42,955 nucleotides of DNA from Xanthomonas arboricola (GCF_003353015.1 NZ_QREM01000007.1:542605-585559); one strand, 5' to 3'. Positions 1 through 9,141 are shown, counted from the first letter of the stretch. Program-made: numbers and translations. Notes: generated by a model from the sequence alone, not told the origin.

Positions 1-70
1 TCGCGGGACCCTGAGCGGCATGGATGCCGCGCCGGAGCCTACATGGACGTACTTGCGGCGTGTCCCGCGA
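1..70. repeat. 70-bp palindromic intergenic repeat, copy 1
   Basis: The segment begins TCGCGGGAC and ends GTCCCGCGA, so it has 9-bp perfect terminal inverted repeats. Inside it carries an inner GGCATGGATGCC palindrome. A second copy of the same length and architecture lies at the other end of the window (42881-42950) with the inner motif in the other orientation. It looks like a non-coding dispersed repeat; short ORFs through it are not credible genes. Confidence 0.7.
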
Positions 71-152
71 TGGTGGGCGGGCAAGGGCCTTGCAGCCAGG
101 CCACAGGTCCGCCGCTCTGGAGAATGGCATCGCACAGCGCAAGGCCTCAAAC

Positions 153-185
153 CGACTCCCGACTCCCGACTCCCCATTCCCCTCC
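153..185. repeat. Short tandem CGACTCC-type repeat
   Basis: Three head-to-tail copies of CGACTCC(C) are followed by CCATTCCCC. The same word family (GACTCCC, AATCCCC) forms the long inverted repeat between proB and proA at 14051-14198, so this is probably a partial member of that dispersed family. No function is evident. Confidence 0.5.
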
Positions 186-211
186 TGCACCCCGGCACAC
201 GCCATGGCAGA

Positions 212-217
212 TAGAAT
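212..217 (+). promoter_or_regulatory. Candidate -10 element of metX
   Basis: TAGAAT matches five of six bases of the sigma-70 -10 consensus and ends 6 nt before the metX ATG at 224. I see no good -35 hexamer at 16-18 nt spacing and no Shine-Dalgarno sequence before the ATG. If it is used, transcription would begin at or next to the start codon, giving a nearly leaderless mRNA. Confidence 0.3.
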
Positions 218-223
218 TGCCAC

Positions 224-1426
224 ATGACCGAATTCATTCCTCCCGGCACGCTATTCCACGCGCTGCCCTCGCCGTTTCCGATGAAGCGCGGTGGTGAGCT
301 GCACCAGGCGCACGTGGCCTACGAAACCTGGGGCACGCTGGCGGCCGATCGCAGCAACGCGGTGCTGATCGTCACCGGCCTGTCGCCGAACGCGCATGCT
401 GCGGCAAGTCAGGCCAATGCCGAGCCGGGCTGGTGGGAGGCGATGGTCGGGCCGGGCAAGCCGATCGATACCGCGCGCTGGTTCGTGGTGTGCGTCAATT
501 CGCTGGGCAGTTGCAAGGGCTCGACCGGCCCGGCATCGATCGACCCTGCCACCGGCGCGCCGTATCGCCTGAGCTTCCCGGAATTGTCGATCGAAGATGT
601 GGCCGATGCCGCCGCCGACGTGGTGCGCGCATTGGGCATTGCACAGCTGGCCTGCCTGATCGGTAATTCGATGGGCGGCATGACCGCGTTGGCGTTACTG
701 CTGCGGCACCCGGGTATCGCGCGCAGCCATATCAATATCTCCGGCAGTGCGCAGGCATTGCCGTTTTCGATCGCCATCCGCTCGCTGCAGCGCGAAGCCA
801 TCCGCCTGGATCCGCACTGGAACGGCGGCCATTATGACGACACCCGTTACCCGGAATCGGGCATGCGCATGGCGCGCAAGCTTGGCGTGATCACCTATCG
901 CTCGGCGCTGGAATGGGACGGCCGTTTCGGCCGGGTGCGGCTGGATTCCGAGCAGGCCGCCGATGACCCGTTCGGGCTGGAATTCCAGGTCGAAAGTTAT
1001 CTGGAAGGCCACGCGCGCCGCTTCGTGCGCTTCTTCGATCCCAACTGCTATCTGTATCTGAGCCGTTCGATGGACTGGTTCGATCTGGCCGAGTATGTCG
1101 ATGACGCGCCAACCGCTGATGCGCGTGCCGATGGCAGGCAGGTCGACAGCGCACACCTTGCCGGCAAGCCCGACACCGGCGTCTCGACCGACGCAACGGT
1201 ACTGGCCGGCCTGGCACAGATCCGTATCGCGCGCGCGCTGGCGATCGGTGCCAATACCGACATCCTGTTCCCGGTGCAGCAACAGGAACAGATCGCCGAA
1301 GGCCTGCGTGCCGGCGGAGCCGACGCTCGCTTCATCGGGCTGGATTCGCCACAAGGCCACGATGCCTTCCTGGTCGACTTCGCGCGCTTCGGCCCCGCCG
1401 TGCGCGACTTTCTGGACGCCAGCTGA
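224..1426 (+). CDS. metX: MetX-family homoserine/serine O-acyltransferase
   Basis: A 400-residue alpha/beta-hydrolase-fold acyltransferase of the MetX family. It transfers an acyl group from acyl-CoA to the hydroxyl of homoserine or serine in sulfur amino acid synthesis. Visible are the nucleophile elbow GNSMGGM (about residues 147-153), the acid in ANTDILFP near 346-353, and the catalytic His in QGHDAF near 380. The length is slightly above typical MetX because of an insertion around residues 290-325 (DAPTADARADG...). Established knowledge: xanthomonad MetX proteins have been characterised as serine O-succinyltransferases rather than homoserine acetyltransferases, so a role in cysteine synthesis is quite possible; sequence reading alone does not settle the substrate. 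ATG at 224 is the first good start and follows a TAGAAT box closely. DUF1294 follows on the same strand. Confidence 0.9.
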   Translation: MTEFIPPGTLFHALPSPFPMKRGGELHQAHVAYETWGTLAADRSNAVLIVTGLSPNAHAAASQANAEPGWWEAMVGPGKPIDTARWFVVCVNSLGSCKGSTGPASIDPATGAPYRLSFPELSIEDVADAAADVVRALGIAQLACLIGNSMGGMTALALLLRHPGIARSHINISGSAQALPFSIAIRSLQREAIRLDPHWNGGHYDDTRYPESGMRMARKLGVITYRSALEWDGRFGRVRLDSEQAADDPFGLEFQVESYLEGHARRFVRFFDPNCYLYLSRSMDWFDLAEYVDDAPTADARADGRQVDSAHLAGKPDTGVSTDATVLAGLAQIRIARALAIGANTDILFPVQQQEQIAEGLRAGGADARFIGLDSPQGHDAFLVDFARFGPAVRDFLDAS

Positions 1427-1512
1427 TTTCCGGAACTGCGCAACGGCGGCGCGGCCCGTCACGACAGCATGGCCTGCCGCGCAAGACGCTGGCCCTGCTG
1501 TTTCTGCTCGGC

Positions 1513-1842
1513 ATGGCGGCGATGACGGTTGCAGGTCGCCTGCCAATGCTGCTGGCGCTGTGGTACGCGGCCACCAGCAGCGTGGCGATGCTCGCCTACC
1601 GGCGCGACAAGCGCGCGGCCCAACGCGGCCGGCAACGTACGCCGGAAGCGACCCTGCACCTCATCGCACTGCTCGGCGGCTGGCCGGGCGCGTTGCTGGC
1701 GCAGCAACTGTTCCGGCACAAATCCAGCAAGACGGCCTTCCAGCTGCGGTTCTGGATCACCGTCGTGGTGAACGTCGCTGCCTTGTGCTGGGCATGGCAA
1801 CACCCCGCGTTGATGGCTGCGTTGGACACATTCCCTGATTGA
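1513..1842 (+). CDS. DUF1294 family small membrane protein
   Basis: A 109-residue hydrophobic protein with a DUF1294 pattern: an AYRRDKRAA motif after a first membrane segment, then LHLIALLGGWPGALLAQQLFRHKSSK, a well conserved stretch of the family, and a final membrane helix (FWITVVVNVAALCWA). About three transmembrane segments are expected. Many DUF1294 proteins are fused to an N-terminal cold-shock domain; this one is not. The frame is open further upstream and codes for LALLFLLG before the first ATG, so a non-ATG start around 1474-1489 could give a fuller first helix. Function is unknown. It lies 86 bp after metX on the same strand. Confidence 0.75.
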   Translation: MAAMTVAGRLPMLLALWYAATSSVAMLAYRRDKRAAQRGRQRTPEATLHLIALLGGWPGALLAQQLFRHKSSKTAFQLRFWITVVVNVAALCWAWQHPALMAALDTFPD

Positions 1843-1908
1843 GGCAGCGCACGCGCTCACTGCACCCGAGCGTTGCCCGCATGCATGCGCACTACCTTGA
1901 CCGGCCGG

Positions 1909-2679
1909 CTACGACTCGCCCCTGGACAGCAGCTTTACCGGCGAATCCACCACCACGGTCTGGTCTGCGGCGTCTCCAAGCGCCTGGAGGCATTCCTGCG
2001 ACAACGCCTGCCGCGCCAACTCCAGCGAGCGCTGCTTGTCGAGATCGCGCGGAGTGGTCGGGCCGCCCGACAGCATGACATTCGTCTGCATGCGGGTGGA
2101 CACCGGCACATTGTTCAACTGCTCGGGTTTGAAACGCTGCGCCTTGACCCATTGCGCAGCCATTCCCTCCAACCAGCGCGCTCCGCGTGCGTCGGTCGGG
2201 CTGTTGATGTGCACCTGCTCGAAGGTTGCGCGCCCGTTCGCCAGCACGTTGTAGTCAATTGTCAGCTGCAACGCCGTGGCCGACAGCAGGCCCGGCGGTG
2301 GCGCCGATCTGGGCTGGAACCCAACACGCGGCGGCCGGTAAGGACCATTGCCCGCATTGGCGATTGCCAGGCTGACTGCATCGTGTTTCGACACCAGACA
2401 TGCTGCGACCTGCACATAAGTGACCGCCGAGACCGGCCTGCCTTGCTCGGTTGGCGGCGCGAACGTCCAGGCGCTTACGCGACGCTCGATGGATTCCCGC
2501 ACTTTCTCGTGCAGGCCTTGATCGGCCTGCGCCGAAACGATGGAACCATCGGGACCGACCTCGACCCTGACCTGTGTCATGAACGCCGACGGCTTGGAGA
2601 CCTCGGCCACTGCGGCCTGCGTCATGCACGCAGCCGCACAGAGCACTGCCTTCATCCATCCTTGCATGTGCTGCATCAT
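1909..2679 (-). CDS. Secreted TonB C-terminal-like protein
   Basis: A 256-residue protein with a signal peptide (MKAVLCAAACMTQAAVA after a short N-terminal run of Met codons) and no further membrane segment, so probably periplasmic. Two stretches resemble TonB C-terminal repeats: residues about 30-85 (MTQVRVEVGPDGSIVSAQ ... SAWTFAPP) and about 135-185 (LQLTIDYNVLANGRATFEQV ... AQRFKP), each with the beta-strand, glycine turn and W/F-x-P ending of the family. Such proteins without the membrane anchor are common in xanthomonads, but their role is unknown. AGGA lies 4 nt before ATG 2679 and 7 nt before ATG 2676, so either of the first two Met codons may be used. It lies downstream of cydC on the same strand (60-bp gap) and is convergent with DUF1294. 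Confidence 0.65.
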   Translation of the reverse strand: MMQHMQGWMKAVLCAAACMTQAAVAEVSKPSAFMTQVRVEVGPDGSIVSAQADQGLHEKVRESIERRVSAWTFAPPTEQGRPVSAVTYVQVAACLVSKHDAVSLAIANAGNGPYRPPRVGFQPRSAPPPGLLSATALQLTIDYNVLANGRATFEQVHINSPTDARGARWLEGMAAQWVKAQRFKPEQLNNVPVSTRMQTNVMLSGGPTTPRDLDKQRSLELARQALSQECLQALGDAADQTVVVDSPVKLLSRGES

Positions 2680-2739
2680 CGATTCCTGTCGAAGTGGTTA
2701 CCCGATCCTCGCTGATGGCCGCGGCCTGCGCAAGGACCC

Positions 2740-4416
2740 CTAGGCCAACGGCTCCAGTGCACCGGCGCGCATGCGATAGCGCCGCTGCACCACGCCATCG
2801 GGCACGCTGTCGTGGGTGATCATCACCAGGCTGCGTTCGCCCAGTGCCGCCGATAGATCCAGCAGCAAGGCGTGCGCGGTATCCACGTCCAGGCCGTCGG
2901 TGGGTTCGTCCAGCAACAGGATCGCTGCGTCGCGCAGCAGCGCGCGCGCCAGCGCCAGCCGGCGCGCCTGGCCGGCCGAAAGCGTGGCGCCGTTTTCGCC
3001 GACCCAGGTGTCCAGGCCGTTCTGCGCGGAGGCCCACGCGCGCAGACGCACCTGCTCCAGCACGCTCCACAGCGCCGCATCGCTTGCGTCCGCATCGCCG
3101 ATGAGCAGGTTGTCGCGCACCGTGCCGGCGAACACCGGGGCATTCTGCGGCAGCCAGGCGATACGGCGATGCCAGTGCGCCTGCGCCATGTGGCGCAGGT
3201 CGATACCCGCGTAGCGCACCTGCCCGGCCTGCGGGTCCCACAGGCGCAGCAGCAGTGCGGACAAGGTGCTCTTGCCGCTGCCGCTGTCGCCGCTGATGGC
3301 GATGCGCTCGCCGGGCGCCAGCGTCAGATCGAGCGCCTGCAGCACCGGACGTGCGCTGCCCGGCCACGCAAAGCCGACCTGGTCCAGCTGCAGCGTGCCG
3401 CTGCGTGGCACCGCCACTGGCTGCGGCGGATCGAGCACCGACGGCGCCTGATCGACGATGGCCTGCAGGCGTTTGGCCGCAACCCGCGCGCTCTGCAGCG
3501 CCTGCAACGCGAGCCCGGCGCCGGCCCATACTTCCAGCAGCGCCATGGTCAGGAACACCAGCCCGGCCGCCATCTCCGCCGCAATCAACCCACGTTCGGC
3601 GGCGCTGAGAGCCAGCCACACCATGCCGGCCAGGCCAAGGCCGCCGCAGGCCGCATGCAGCAGATTGCCGCCGATCAGGCGGCGGCGTTGCAGGCGGTCG
3701 CCATCGACCACGGCCGCCGCCGCCGCATCGACCTGCTGCAGCCAGGCACCTTGCGCATCCACCGCGGCGAGATCGGCCGCACCTTCCAGGCCCTCGAACG
3801 CCTGCGTGCGCAAGGCGGTGCGTTGCCGGGCGCGCAGCTGTTCGCGCTGCGCCCCGCCGCGTGCCACCTGCCACGGCACCACGCCACCGATGACGACACC
3901 AAGCACCACCAGCAACACTGCAGCCGGCGGATGGATCAGCGTCGCTGCAACCACGCCGGCCACCCAGATGCCAAGCAAGGCGCTCAACGGTGCCAGCGCG
4001 CGCACGCTCACGCCATCGACCTCGCCGATGTCGGACATCAGCCGCGCCAGCAGATCGCCGGTGCGCGTGGCCGACAGGCGCCCCGGTGCCAGCGGCAACG
4101 CACGGCGGAAGAACCACACGCGCAGATCCCGGGCGATGCGCAGCGTGGCGTCGTGACCGATCAATTTTTCGCCATAGCGCGAGACGATGCGCGCGAAGGT
4201 CAGCGCGCGGATGCCGGCCGAAGGCGAGAAGAAGTTGAAGCCGGTGCCCATGCCCGCGACACCGGCCAGGGCGGCGGCGGTCAGGAAGCTGCCGGACAGG
4301 CCGAGCAGGCCCACGCCGGCCAGCATGGTGACCAGCACCAGCAGGGCCGACAGCAGCAGGCGCCAGGCATGCCGGCGGAAGATATCGCGCAGGCGATCGG
4401 GCGGTGCGGTGCTCAT
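2740..4416 (-). CDS. cydC: CydC, ABC exporter subunit for cytochrome bd assembly
   Basis: A 558-residue half-transporter with six N-terminal membrane helices (first near LLLSALLVLVTMLAGVGLLGLSGSF) and a C-terminal nucleotide-binding domain. Walker A GDSGSGKST, signature LSAGQ and Walker B ILLLDEPT are all intact. With CydD it forms the heterodimeric transporter that exports cysteine/glutathione (and binds haem) and is required for assembly of cytochrome bd. The start is placed at 4416 (MSTAPPDRLRDIF), because the cydD stop and this ATG share ATGA, which implies translational coupling; the frame is open upstream but overlaps cydD. Sequence and context (cydABX divergent) support CydC over a generic exporter. 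Confidence 0.92.
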   Translation of the reverse strand: MSTAPPDRLRDIFRRHAWRLLLSALLVLVTMLAGVGLLGLSGSFLTAAALAGVAGMGTGFNFFSPSAGIRALTFARIVSRYGEKLIGHDATLRIARDLRVWFFRRALPLAPGRLSATRTGDLLARLMSDIGEVDGVSVRALAPLSALLGIWVAGVVAATLIHPPAAVLLVVLGVVIGGVVPWQVARGGAQREQLRARQRTALRTQAFEGLEGAADLAAVDAQGAWLQQVDAAAAAVVDGDRLQRRRLIGGNLLHAACGGLGLAGMVWLALSAAERGLIAAEMAAGLVFLTMALLEVWAGAGLALQALQSARVAAKRLQAIVDQAPSVLDPPQPVAVPRSGTLQLDQVGFAWPGSARPVLQALDLTLAPGERIAISGDSGSGKSTLSALLLRLWDPQAGQVRYAGIDLRHMAQAHWHRRIAWLPQNAPVFAGTVRDNLLIGDADASDAALWSVLEQVRLRAWASAQNGLDTWVGENGATLSAGQARRLALARALLRDAAILLLDEPTDGLDVDTAHALLLDLSAALGERSLVMITHDSVPDGVVQRRYRMRAGALEPLA

Positions 4417-6122
4417 GGCAGCTCCGATACCACGGTGGCGCCGCGCAGGTCGATCACCGTATCGGCCCACTGCATCACCGCCGCGCTGTGCGTGGCCACT
4501 ACCACCGCGCGGCCGCGTGCAAATACAGCCAGCGTGTGCAGCAACTGCGCTTCGGTGTCCGGGTCGAGAAAGGCGGTGGGTTCGTCCAGCAGCAACAGGT
4601 CCGGCTCGCGCAGCAACAGCCGTGCCAGGGCCACGCGCCGCGCCTCGCCACCGGACAATCCGAAGCCGCGTTCACCGATCACCGTGTCCAGGCCGTCCGG
4701 CAACTGCGCAGCAAAGCGCAGCACCTGCGCAGCTTCGGCCACGGCACGCAGCCGCGCCTGGCCGGCCTGTGGATCGGCCAGGCGCAGGTTGTCGGCGATG
4801 CTGCCGTGGAACAGGTACGGCCGCTGCGTGGCATAGCCGATGCGGGCATCCGCACGCAGCACCACGCTGCCCGCCTCCGGTGCAAGCCAGCCGGCCAGCC
4901 CCTCGAGCAAGGTGCTCTTGCCGCTGCCGCTGGCACCGATCACCGCCACGCGCTGCCCCGGCTGCAAGGTCAGCGAAAAATGCGCGACCACGCGGTGTGG
5001 CGCGCCCGGCGGCCGCAACGCAAGATCGCACGCCTGCAGCAATGGGGCCTGCGCCTGCGCAGGTTCCATCACGCGCGATGGAGGCACCCGCACCGTTGCC
5101 GACGGTGGCTCGAATCCTTCCAGCAGACGCTCGGCTTCGGCCACCGCCGCCAGCGCATTGGCGCGGTCGTGGTAATGCGCGGCCAGCCGCCGCAATGGCG
5201 CAAAGAATTCCGGCGCCAGCAGCAGGCAGAACATGCCTGTGCCCAGCGTCGGCAAGCCGTGCAGATTCAACATGCCCAGATAGGTCAGCCCGAAGTACAG
5301 CGCCACGATCGCCACGCTTACCGAGGCGAAGAATTCCAGCACCGTGGACGACAGGAAGGCGATGCGCAGCACCTTGAGCGAGCGCTCGCGCACGCCTTCG
5401 GCGGCGGCGGCAATGCCGGCCAGCTCGGCCTCGCCACGGCCATACACGCGCAGCAAGCCCAGGCCCTTGAGGCGGTCGGCAAAGTGCCCGCCCATCCGTG
5501 CCAGTTCGCCCAGCTGCTCGCGCCCGGCGGCTTCGGCGCCCCAGCCCACCAGCATCATGAACACCGGAATCAGCGGCGCGGTCAGCAGCAGCACCAGGCC
5601 CACCACCCAATCGACCGAAAACACCGCGATCAGGATCAGCGGCGGCACCAGCGTCATTTCGGTGCGCGCGAGCTGGTAGCCGACGAAGTAGCCCTCCAGC
5701 GCGTCGGTGTGCGCCAGGCTCAGCTCGCCCAGTTCGCCGCTGCGTTGCCGGCGCAACCACACCGGCCCGTGCTGCACCAGACGGCTTGCGATGCGGGCAC
5801 GCAGTTCGCGCCTGGCCACATCGGCCACCTCGCCGGTCAGCGACTGCGCCCAGGCATTGAGCATCGCCCGCCCCAGCAGCGCACAGACCAGCCCCGCGCC
5901 CACGTTGCGCAGCTGCGCCAGCGCCAGGTGCTGCACCAGCGCCGCCTGCAGCAACCAGGCGATCGCCGCCGCCTGCGCCAGCAGCAGCACGCCGGACACC
6001 GCCACCGCCACGCCGGCCAGGCGCCGCGCACGCGTGGCCGGGGCGGCCAGTGCATCCAGCCACTGACCGCGTTGGCGGCGCTGGGCTGGCGTTTCGCTGG
6101 CTCGCACGCTGGGCTGGCTCAC
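4413..6122 (-). CDS. cydD: CydD, ABC exporter subunit for cytochrome bd assembly
   Basis: A 569-residue half-transporter, partner of CydC. N-terminal membrane domain begins at RRLAGVAVAVSGVLLLAQ; the nucleotide-binding domain has Walker A GASGSGKST, signature LSGGE and Walker B LLLLDEPT. I choose GTG at 6122 (VSQPSVRASETPAQ), preceded by AGAGAG about 5 nt upstream; the open frame extends to 6413 but would run back across the cydA start and the FNR-type site. It is divergent from cydABX, so both assembly factors and oxidase can share one control region. CydDC exports reduced thiols to the periplasm and is needed for haem insertion into the bd oxidase. Confidence 0.92.
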   Translation of the reverse strand: MSQPSVRASETPAQRRQRGQWLDALAAPATRARRLAGVAVAVSGVLLLAQAAAIAWLLQAALVQHLALAQLRNVGAGLVCALLGRAMLNAWAQSLTGEVADVARRELRARIASRLVQHGPVWLRRQRSGELGELSLAHTDALEGYFVGYQLARTEMTLVPPLILIAVFSVDWVVGLVLLLTAPLIPVFMMLVGWGAEAAGREQLGELARMGGHFADRLKGLGLLRVYGRGEAELAGIAAAAEGVRERSLKVLRIAFLSSTVLEFFASVSVAIVALYFGLTYLGMLNLHGLPTLGTGMFCLLLAPEFFAPLRRLAAHYHDRANALAAVAEAERLLEGFEPPSATVRVPPSRVMEPAQAQAPLLQACDLALRPPGAPHRVVAHFSLTLQPGQRVAVIGASGSGKSTLLEGLAGWLAPEAGSVVLRADARIGYATQRPYLFHGSIADNLRLADPQAGQARLRAVAEAAQVLRFAAQLPDGLDTVIGERGFGLSGGEARRVALARLLLREPDLLLLDEPTAFLDPDTEAQLLHTLAVFARGRAVVVATHSAAVMQWADTVIDLRGATVVSELP

Positions 6123-6216
6123 ATCGCTCTCTGGGAAGACATCGTGTTGCAGGCGATTGTAAGGCGCCACCTCCCGCTCCGGGCTGCGCAGTGTGCCGCA
6201 CCCGTGGGCCCCGGCA

Positions 6217-6230
6217 TTGATCTGGATCAA
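6217..6230. promoter_or_regulatory. FNR/ANR-type operator between cydDC and cydABX
   Basis: TTGATCTGGATCAA is a perfect match to the FNR/ANR consensus palindrome TTGAT-N4-ATCAA. It lies 86 bp before the cydA start and 95 bp before the cydD start, in the only intergenic space between the divergent transcripts. Cytochrome bd genes are classical oxygen-limitation targets, so binding of an oxygen-sensing CRP/FNR protein here is likely. Which of the genus's CRP/FNR paralogues binds it cannot be read from this window. Confidence 0.75.
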
Positions 6231-6300
6231 CGCGCTTGGCGCGGCAAGCGCAGATGATCGGCTGCATTCCTTCATCGACACCCAACCAGGCCCACCCGCC

Positions 6301-7923
6301 ATGATCGACTCGACAGTTGTTGAACTGTCGCGGCTGCAGTTCGCAGTCACCGCGATGTACCACTTCATCTTTCCGCCGCTGACCATGGGCCTGTCGTTCC
6401 TGCTCGGCATCATGGAGAGCGTCTATGTGATGACCGGCAAGGACATCTGGCGGCGCATGACCATGTTCTGGGGCGTGCTGTTCGGCATCAACTTCGCCAT
6501 GGGCGTGGGCACCGGCATCGTGATGGAGTTCGAGTTCGGCATGAACTGGTCGTACTACAGCCATTACGTCGGCGACATCTTCGGTGCGCCGCTGGCGATC
6601 GAGGGCCTGATGGCGTTCTTCCTGGAAGCGACCTTCCTGGGCCTGTTCTTTCTCGGCTGGAACCGGCTGAGCAAGGTGCAGCACCTGGCCACCACCTGGC
6701 TGGTGGCGCTGGGCAGCAACTTCTCTGCGCTGTGGATCCTGATCGCCAATGGCTGGATGCAGAACCCGACCGGGGCAGTGTTCAACCCGGACACCATGCG
6801 CATGGAAGTGGTCGATTTCATGGCCGTGCTGTTCAACCCGGTGGCGCAGGCCAAGTTCGTGCATACCGTCAGCGCCGGCTACGTGCTCGGTGCGGTGTTC
6901 GTGATGGCCATCAGCGCGTTCTACCTGCTGCGCGGCACCCATGTTGAGATGGCACGGCGTTCGTTCGCGGTGGCTGCCGCGTTCGGCCTGTTGTCGTCGC
7001 TGTCGGTGGTGGTGCTCGGCGATGAGAGCGGCTATGCCGCCAACGAACACCAGAAGATGAAGCTGGCCGCGATCGAGGCCATGTGGGAGACCGAAGCCGC
7101 ACCGGCCGACTTCACCGCATTCGGCATTCCCAACCAGCAGACCCATCGCAACGACTACGCGGTCAAGATTCCGTATCTGATGGGCCTGATCGCCACACGT
7201 TCGCTGGACCAGCCGATCCCCGGCATCCTGGAGCTGGTCGGCCGTGCCGAGCACCGCATCCGCGGCGGCCAGATCGCCTACGGCGCGCTGGAGCGCATCC
7301 GTGCCAACAAGGACGACGCGCAAGCGCGCGAGGTCTTCGATGCGCATTGGCAGGACCTGGGCCACGGCCTGCTGCTCAAGCGCTATCGCGACGACATCGG
7401 CAATGCCACGCCGCAGCAGATCGCCCAGGCCGCCATGGACACGGTGCCGCGGGTACTGCCGCTGTTCTGGACCTTCCGCATCATGGCCGCCATCGGCATC
7501 TACCTGATCGCCTTCTTCGCCATCGCGTTCTGGTTCGCCTGCAAGCACAACTTCCAGGACAAACGCTGGTTCCTGACGGTGGCGCTGTGGACCTTGCCGC
7601 TGCCGTGGATCGCGATCGAGTGCGGCTGGTTCGTGGCCGAATACGGCCGCCAGCCGTGGGCGGTGGAAGGCGTGCTGCCGACCTTCTATGCCGCCTCGGG
7701 ACTGGACCTGTACGAAATCGTGTTGACCCTGGTCGGCTTCACCGCGCTGTACACCACGCTGCTGGTGATTGCGATCAAGCTGTCGCTGAAGACGATCCGC
7801 AAGGGCCCGGACGTGCTGTTTCCGCCGACGCACCGCACCCCGGCACCGCACAACGACTCGCCCCACGCGTCCTCACCCAACGCCCCACTGAGCACCGGCG
7901 CGCTGGCCGGCGGCGCACCGTAA
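6301..7923 (+). CDS. cydA: Cytochrome bd ubiquinol oxidase subunit I
   Basis: A 540-residue integral membrane protein of the CydA family, close to the 522 residues of the E. coli protein. It holds haems b558, b595 and d and oxidises quinol, reducing oxygen to water. Visible are LQFAVTAMYHFIFPPLT with the N-terminal haem-ligand His, the GWMQNPTG motif, the Q-loop (FGIPNQQTHRNDYAVKIPY onward) and the strongly conserved EYGRQPW. Residues about 510-540 form a Pro/Ala/Ser-rich hydrophilic tail without obvious function. The ATG at 6301 begins the conserved sequence; an upstream in-frame ATG at 6193 would include the FNR-type site and is rejected. cydB follows after 15 bp. Confidence 0.96.
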   Translation: MIDSTVVELSRLQFAVTAMYHFIFPPLTMGLSFLLGIMESVYVMTGKDIWRRMTMFWGVLFGINFAMGVGTGIVMEFEFGMNWSYYSHYVGDIFGAPLAIEGLMAFFLEATFLGLFFLGWNRLSKVQHLATTWLVALGSNFSALWILIANGWMQNPTGAVFNPDTMRMEVVDFMAVLFNPVAQAKFVHTVSAGYVLGAVFVMAISAFYLLRGTHVEMARRSFAVAAAFGLLSSLSVVVLGDESGYAANEHQKMKLAAIEAMWETEAAPADFTAFGIPNQQTHRNDYAVKIPYLMGLIATRSLDQPIPGILELVGRAEHRIRGGQIAYGALERIRANKDDAQAREVFDAHWQDLGHGLLLKRYRDDIGNATPQQIAQAAMDTVPRVLPLFWTFRIMAAIGIYLIAFFAIAFWFACKHNFQDKRWFLTVALWTLPLPWIAIECGWFVAEYGRQPWAVEGVLPTFYAASGLDLYEIVLTLVGFTALYTTLLVIAIKLSLKTIRKGPDVLFPPTHRTPAPHNDSPHASSPNAPLSTGALAGGAP

Positions 7924-7938
7924 GCCAGGAGAGACACC

Positions 7939-9090
7939 ATGGATTTCATCTTGCTCGACTACACCACATTGCGCGTGATCTGGTGGCTGTTGCTCGGCGT
8001 ACTGCTGTCCGGCTACGCGGTGATGGGCGGCTTCGACCTGGGCGTCAGCACCCTGCTGCCGCTGGTGGCCCGCAACGATGCCGAACGCCGGCTGGTGATC
8101 AACACCATCGGCCCGGTCTGGGAAGGCAACCAGGTGTGGCTGATCCTGGGCGGCGGCGCGATCTTCGCCGCCTTCCCGCCGCTGTATGCGGTGAGTTTTT
8201 CCGGGTTCTACCTGGCCATGTTCCTGATCCTGTTCGCACTGATCCTGCGTCCGGTCGGGTTCAAGTTCCGCGGCAAGCTGGTCGACCAGCGCTGGCGCAA
8301 CACCTGGGACTGGGCCTTGTTCGTCGGCGGCTGCATTCCGGCGCTGATCATGGGCGTGGCGGTCGGCAACGTGCTGCTCGGTGTGCCGTTCCACTTCGAC
8401 GCCAGCATGCGCATCTTCTACAGCGGCAACCTGTTCGGACTGCTGACGCCGTTCGCGCTGCTCGCCGGCCTGCTCAGCGTGGCGATGTTGATGGCACACG
8501 GCGCCGCGATGCTGGTGCTCAAGACCGACGGACCGGTGGCCGCGCGCGCGGCGCGTTTCGGCAGCATCGCCGCGCTTGGCGCGGTGGCGTTGTTTGCCGC
8601 CGCCGGTGCGTGGGTGGCGCTGGGCCTGCCGGGGTATGCCGTGACCTCGGTGCTGGCCACCGATGCGCCGACCAATCCACTCGGCAAGACCGCCGCCCTC
8701 ACCGCCGCCGGTGGCTGGCTGCACAACTACAGCAGCATGCCGGCCACCTTGATCGCACCGCTGGTCGGCCTGGTCGGGCTGGCGATGAATGCGCTGCTGT
8801 TGCGTGTACGTCGCGGCGGCCTGGCGTTCATCGCTTCGGGTTGCGCCATCGTCGGCATCGTCTTCACCGTCGGCTTTGCGTTGTTCCCGTTCCTGCTGCC
8901 CTCCTCCACCGCACCGAGCGCAAGCCTGACGCTGTGGGATGCCTCCAGCAGCCGTCGGACGCTGTGGATCATGCTGCTGGCGACCACGGTGTTCATGCCG
9001 ATCGTGCTGGCCTATACGAGCTGGGTCTATCGCGTGCTCAAGGGCAAGGTCACTGCCGACGAACTCTCGGCCAATCCCAACGCCTACTGA
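7939..9090 (+). CDS. cydB: Cytochrome bd ubiquinol oxidase subunit II
   Basis: A 383-residue membrane protein (E. coli CydB has 379) that pairs with CydA to complete the bd oxidase. The family start is clear: [30 protein letters not shown], followed by [23 protein letters not shown] and [13 protein letters not shown]. Eight or nine membrane helices are expected. AGGAGA stands a few bases before the ATG. It lies 15 bp after cydA and is followed by cydX, so cydABX is read as one operon. Confidence 0.96.
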   Translation: MDFILLDYTTLRVIWWLLLGVLLSGYAVMGGFDLGVSTLLPLVARNDAERRLVINTIGPVWEGNQVWLILGGGAIFAAFPPLYAVSFSGFYLAMFLILFALILRPVGFKFRGKLVDQRWRNTWDWALFVGGCIPALIMGVAVGNVLLGVPFHFDASMRIFYSGNLFGLLTPFALLAGLLSVAMLMAHGAAMLVLKTDGPVAARAARFGSIAALGAVALFAAAGAWVALGLPGYAVTSVLATDAPTNPLGKTAALTAAGGWLHNYSSMPATLIAPLVGLVGLAMNALLLRVRRGGLAFIASGCAIVGIVFTVGFALFPFLLPSSTAPSASLTLWDASSSRRTLWIMLLATTVFMPIVLAYTSWVYRVLKGKVTADELSANPNAY

Positions 9091-9094
9091 GCGT

Positions 9095-9141
9095 GCCCGC
9101 CGCGCGTGGCGCTGCGGACGCGCGTGGCACCCGCGGCGGGC
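9095..9141 (+). other. Stem-loop between cydB and cydX
   Basis: GCCCGCCGCG at 9095-9104 is perfectly complementary to CGCGGCGGGC at 9132-9141, giving a 10-bp GC stem with a 27-nt GC-rich loop. There is no U-run, so it is not an intrinsic terminator. It may protect the cydAB mRNA 3' end or set the relative level of cydX. Confidence 0.5.

Noticed and set aside
2872-4836. 654-residue open frame on the + strand across cydC and cydD
   Set aside because: It is antisense to two intact ABC genes, very rich in His, Gln and Arg, and shows no domain; it is an artefact of high GC.
4672-7866. 1064-residue open frame on the - strand over cydD and cydA
   Set aside because: Repetitive Ala/Gly/Arg composition and overlap with clear cyd genes in better frames; no start or motif support.
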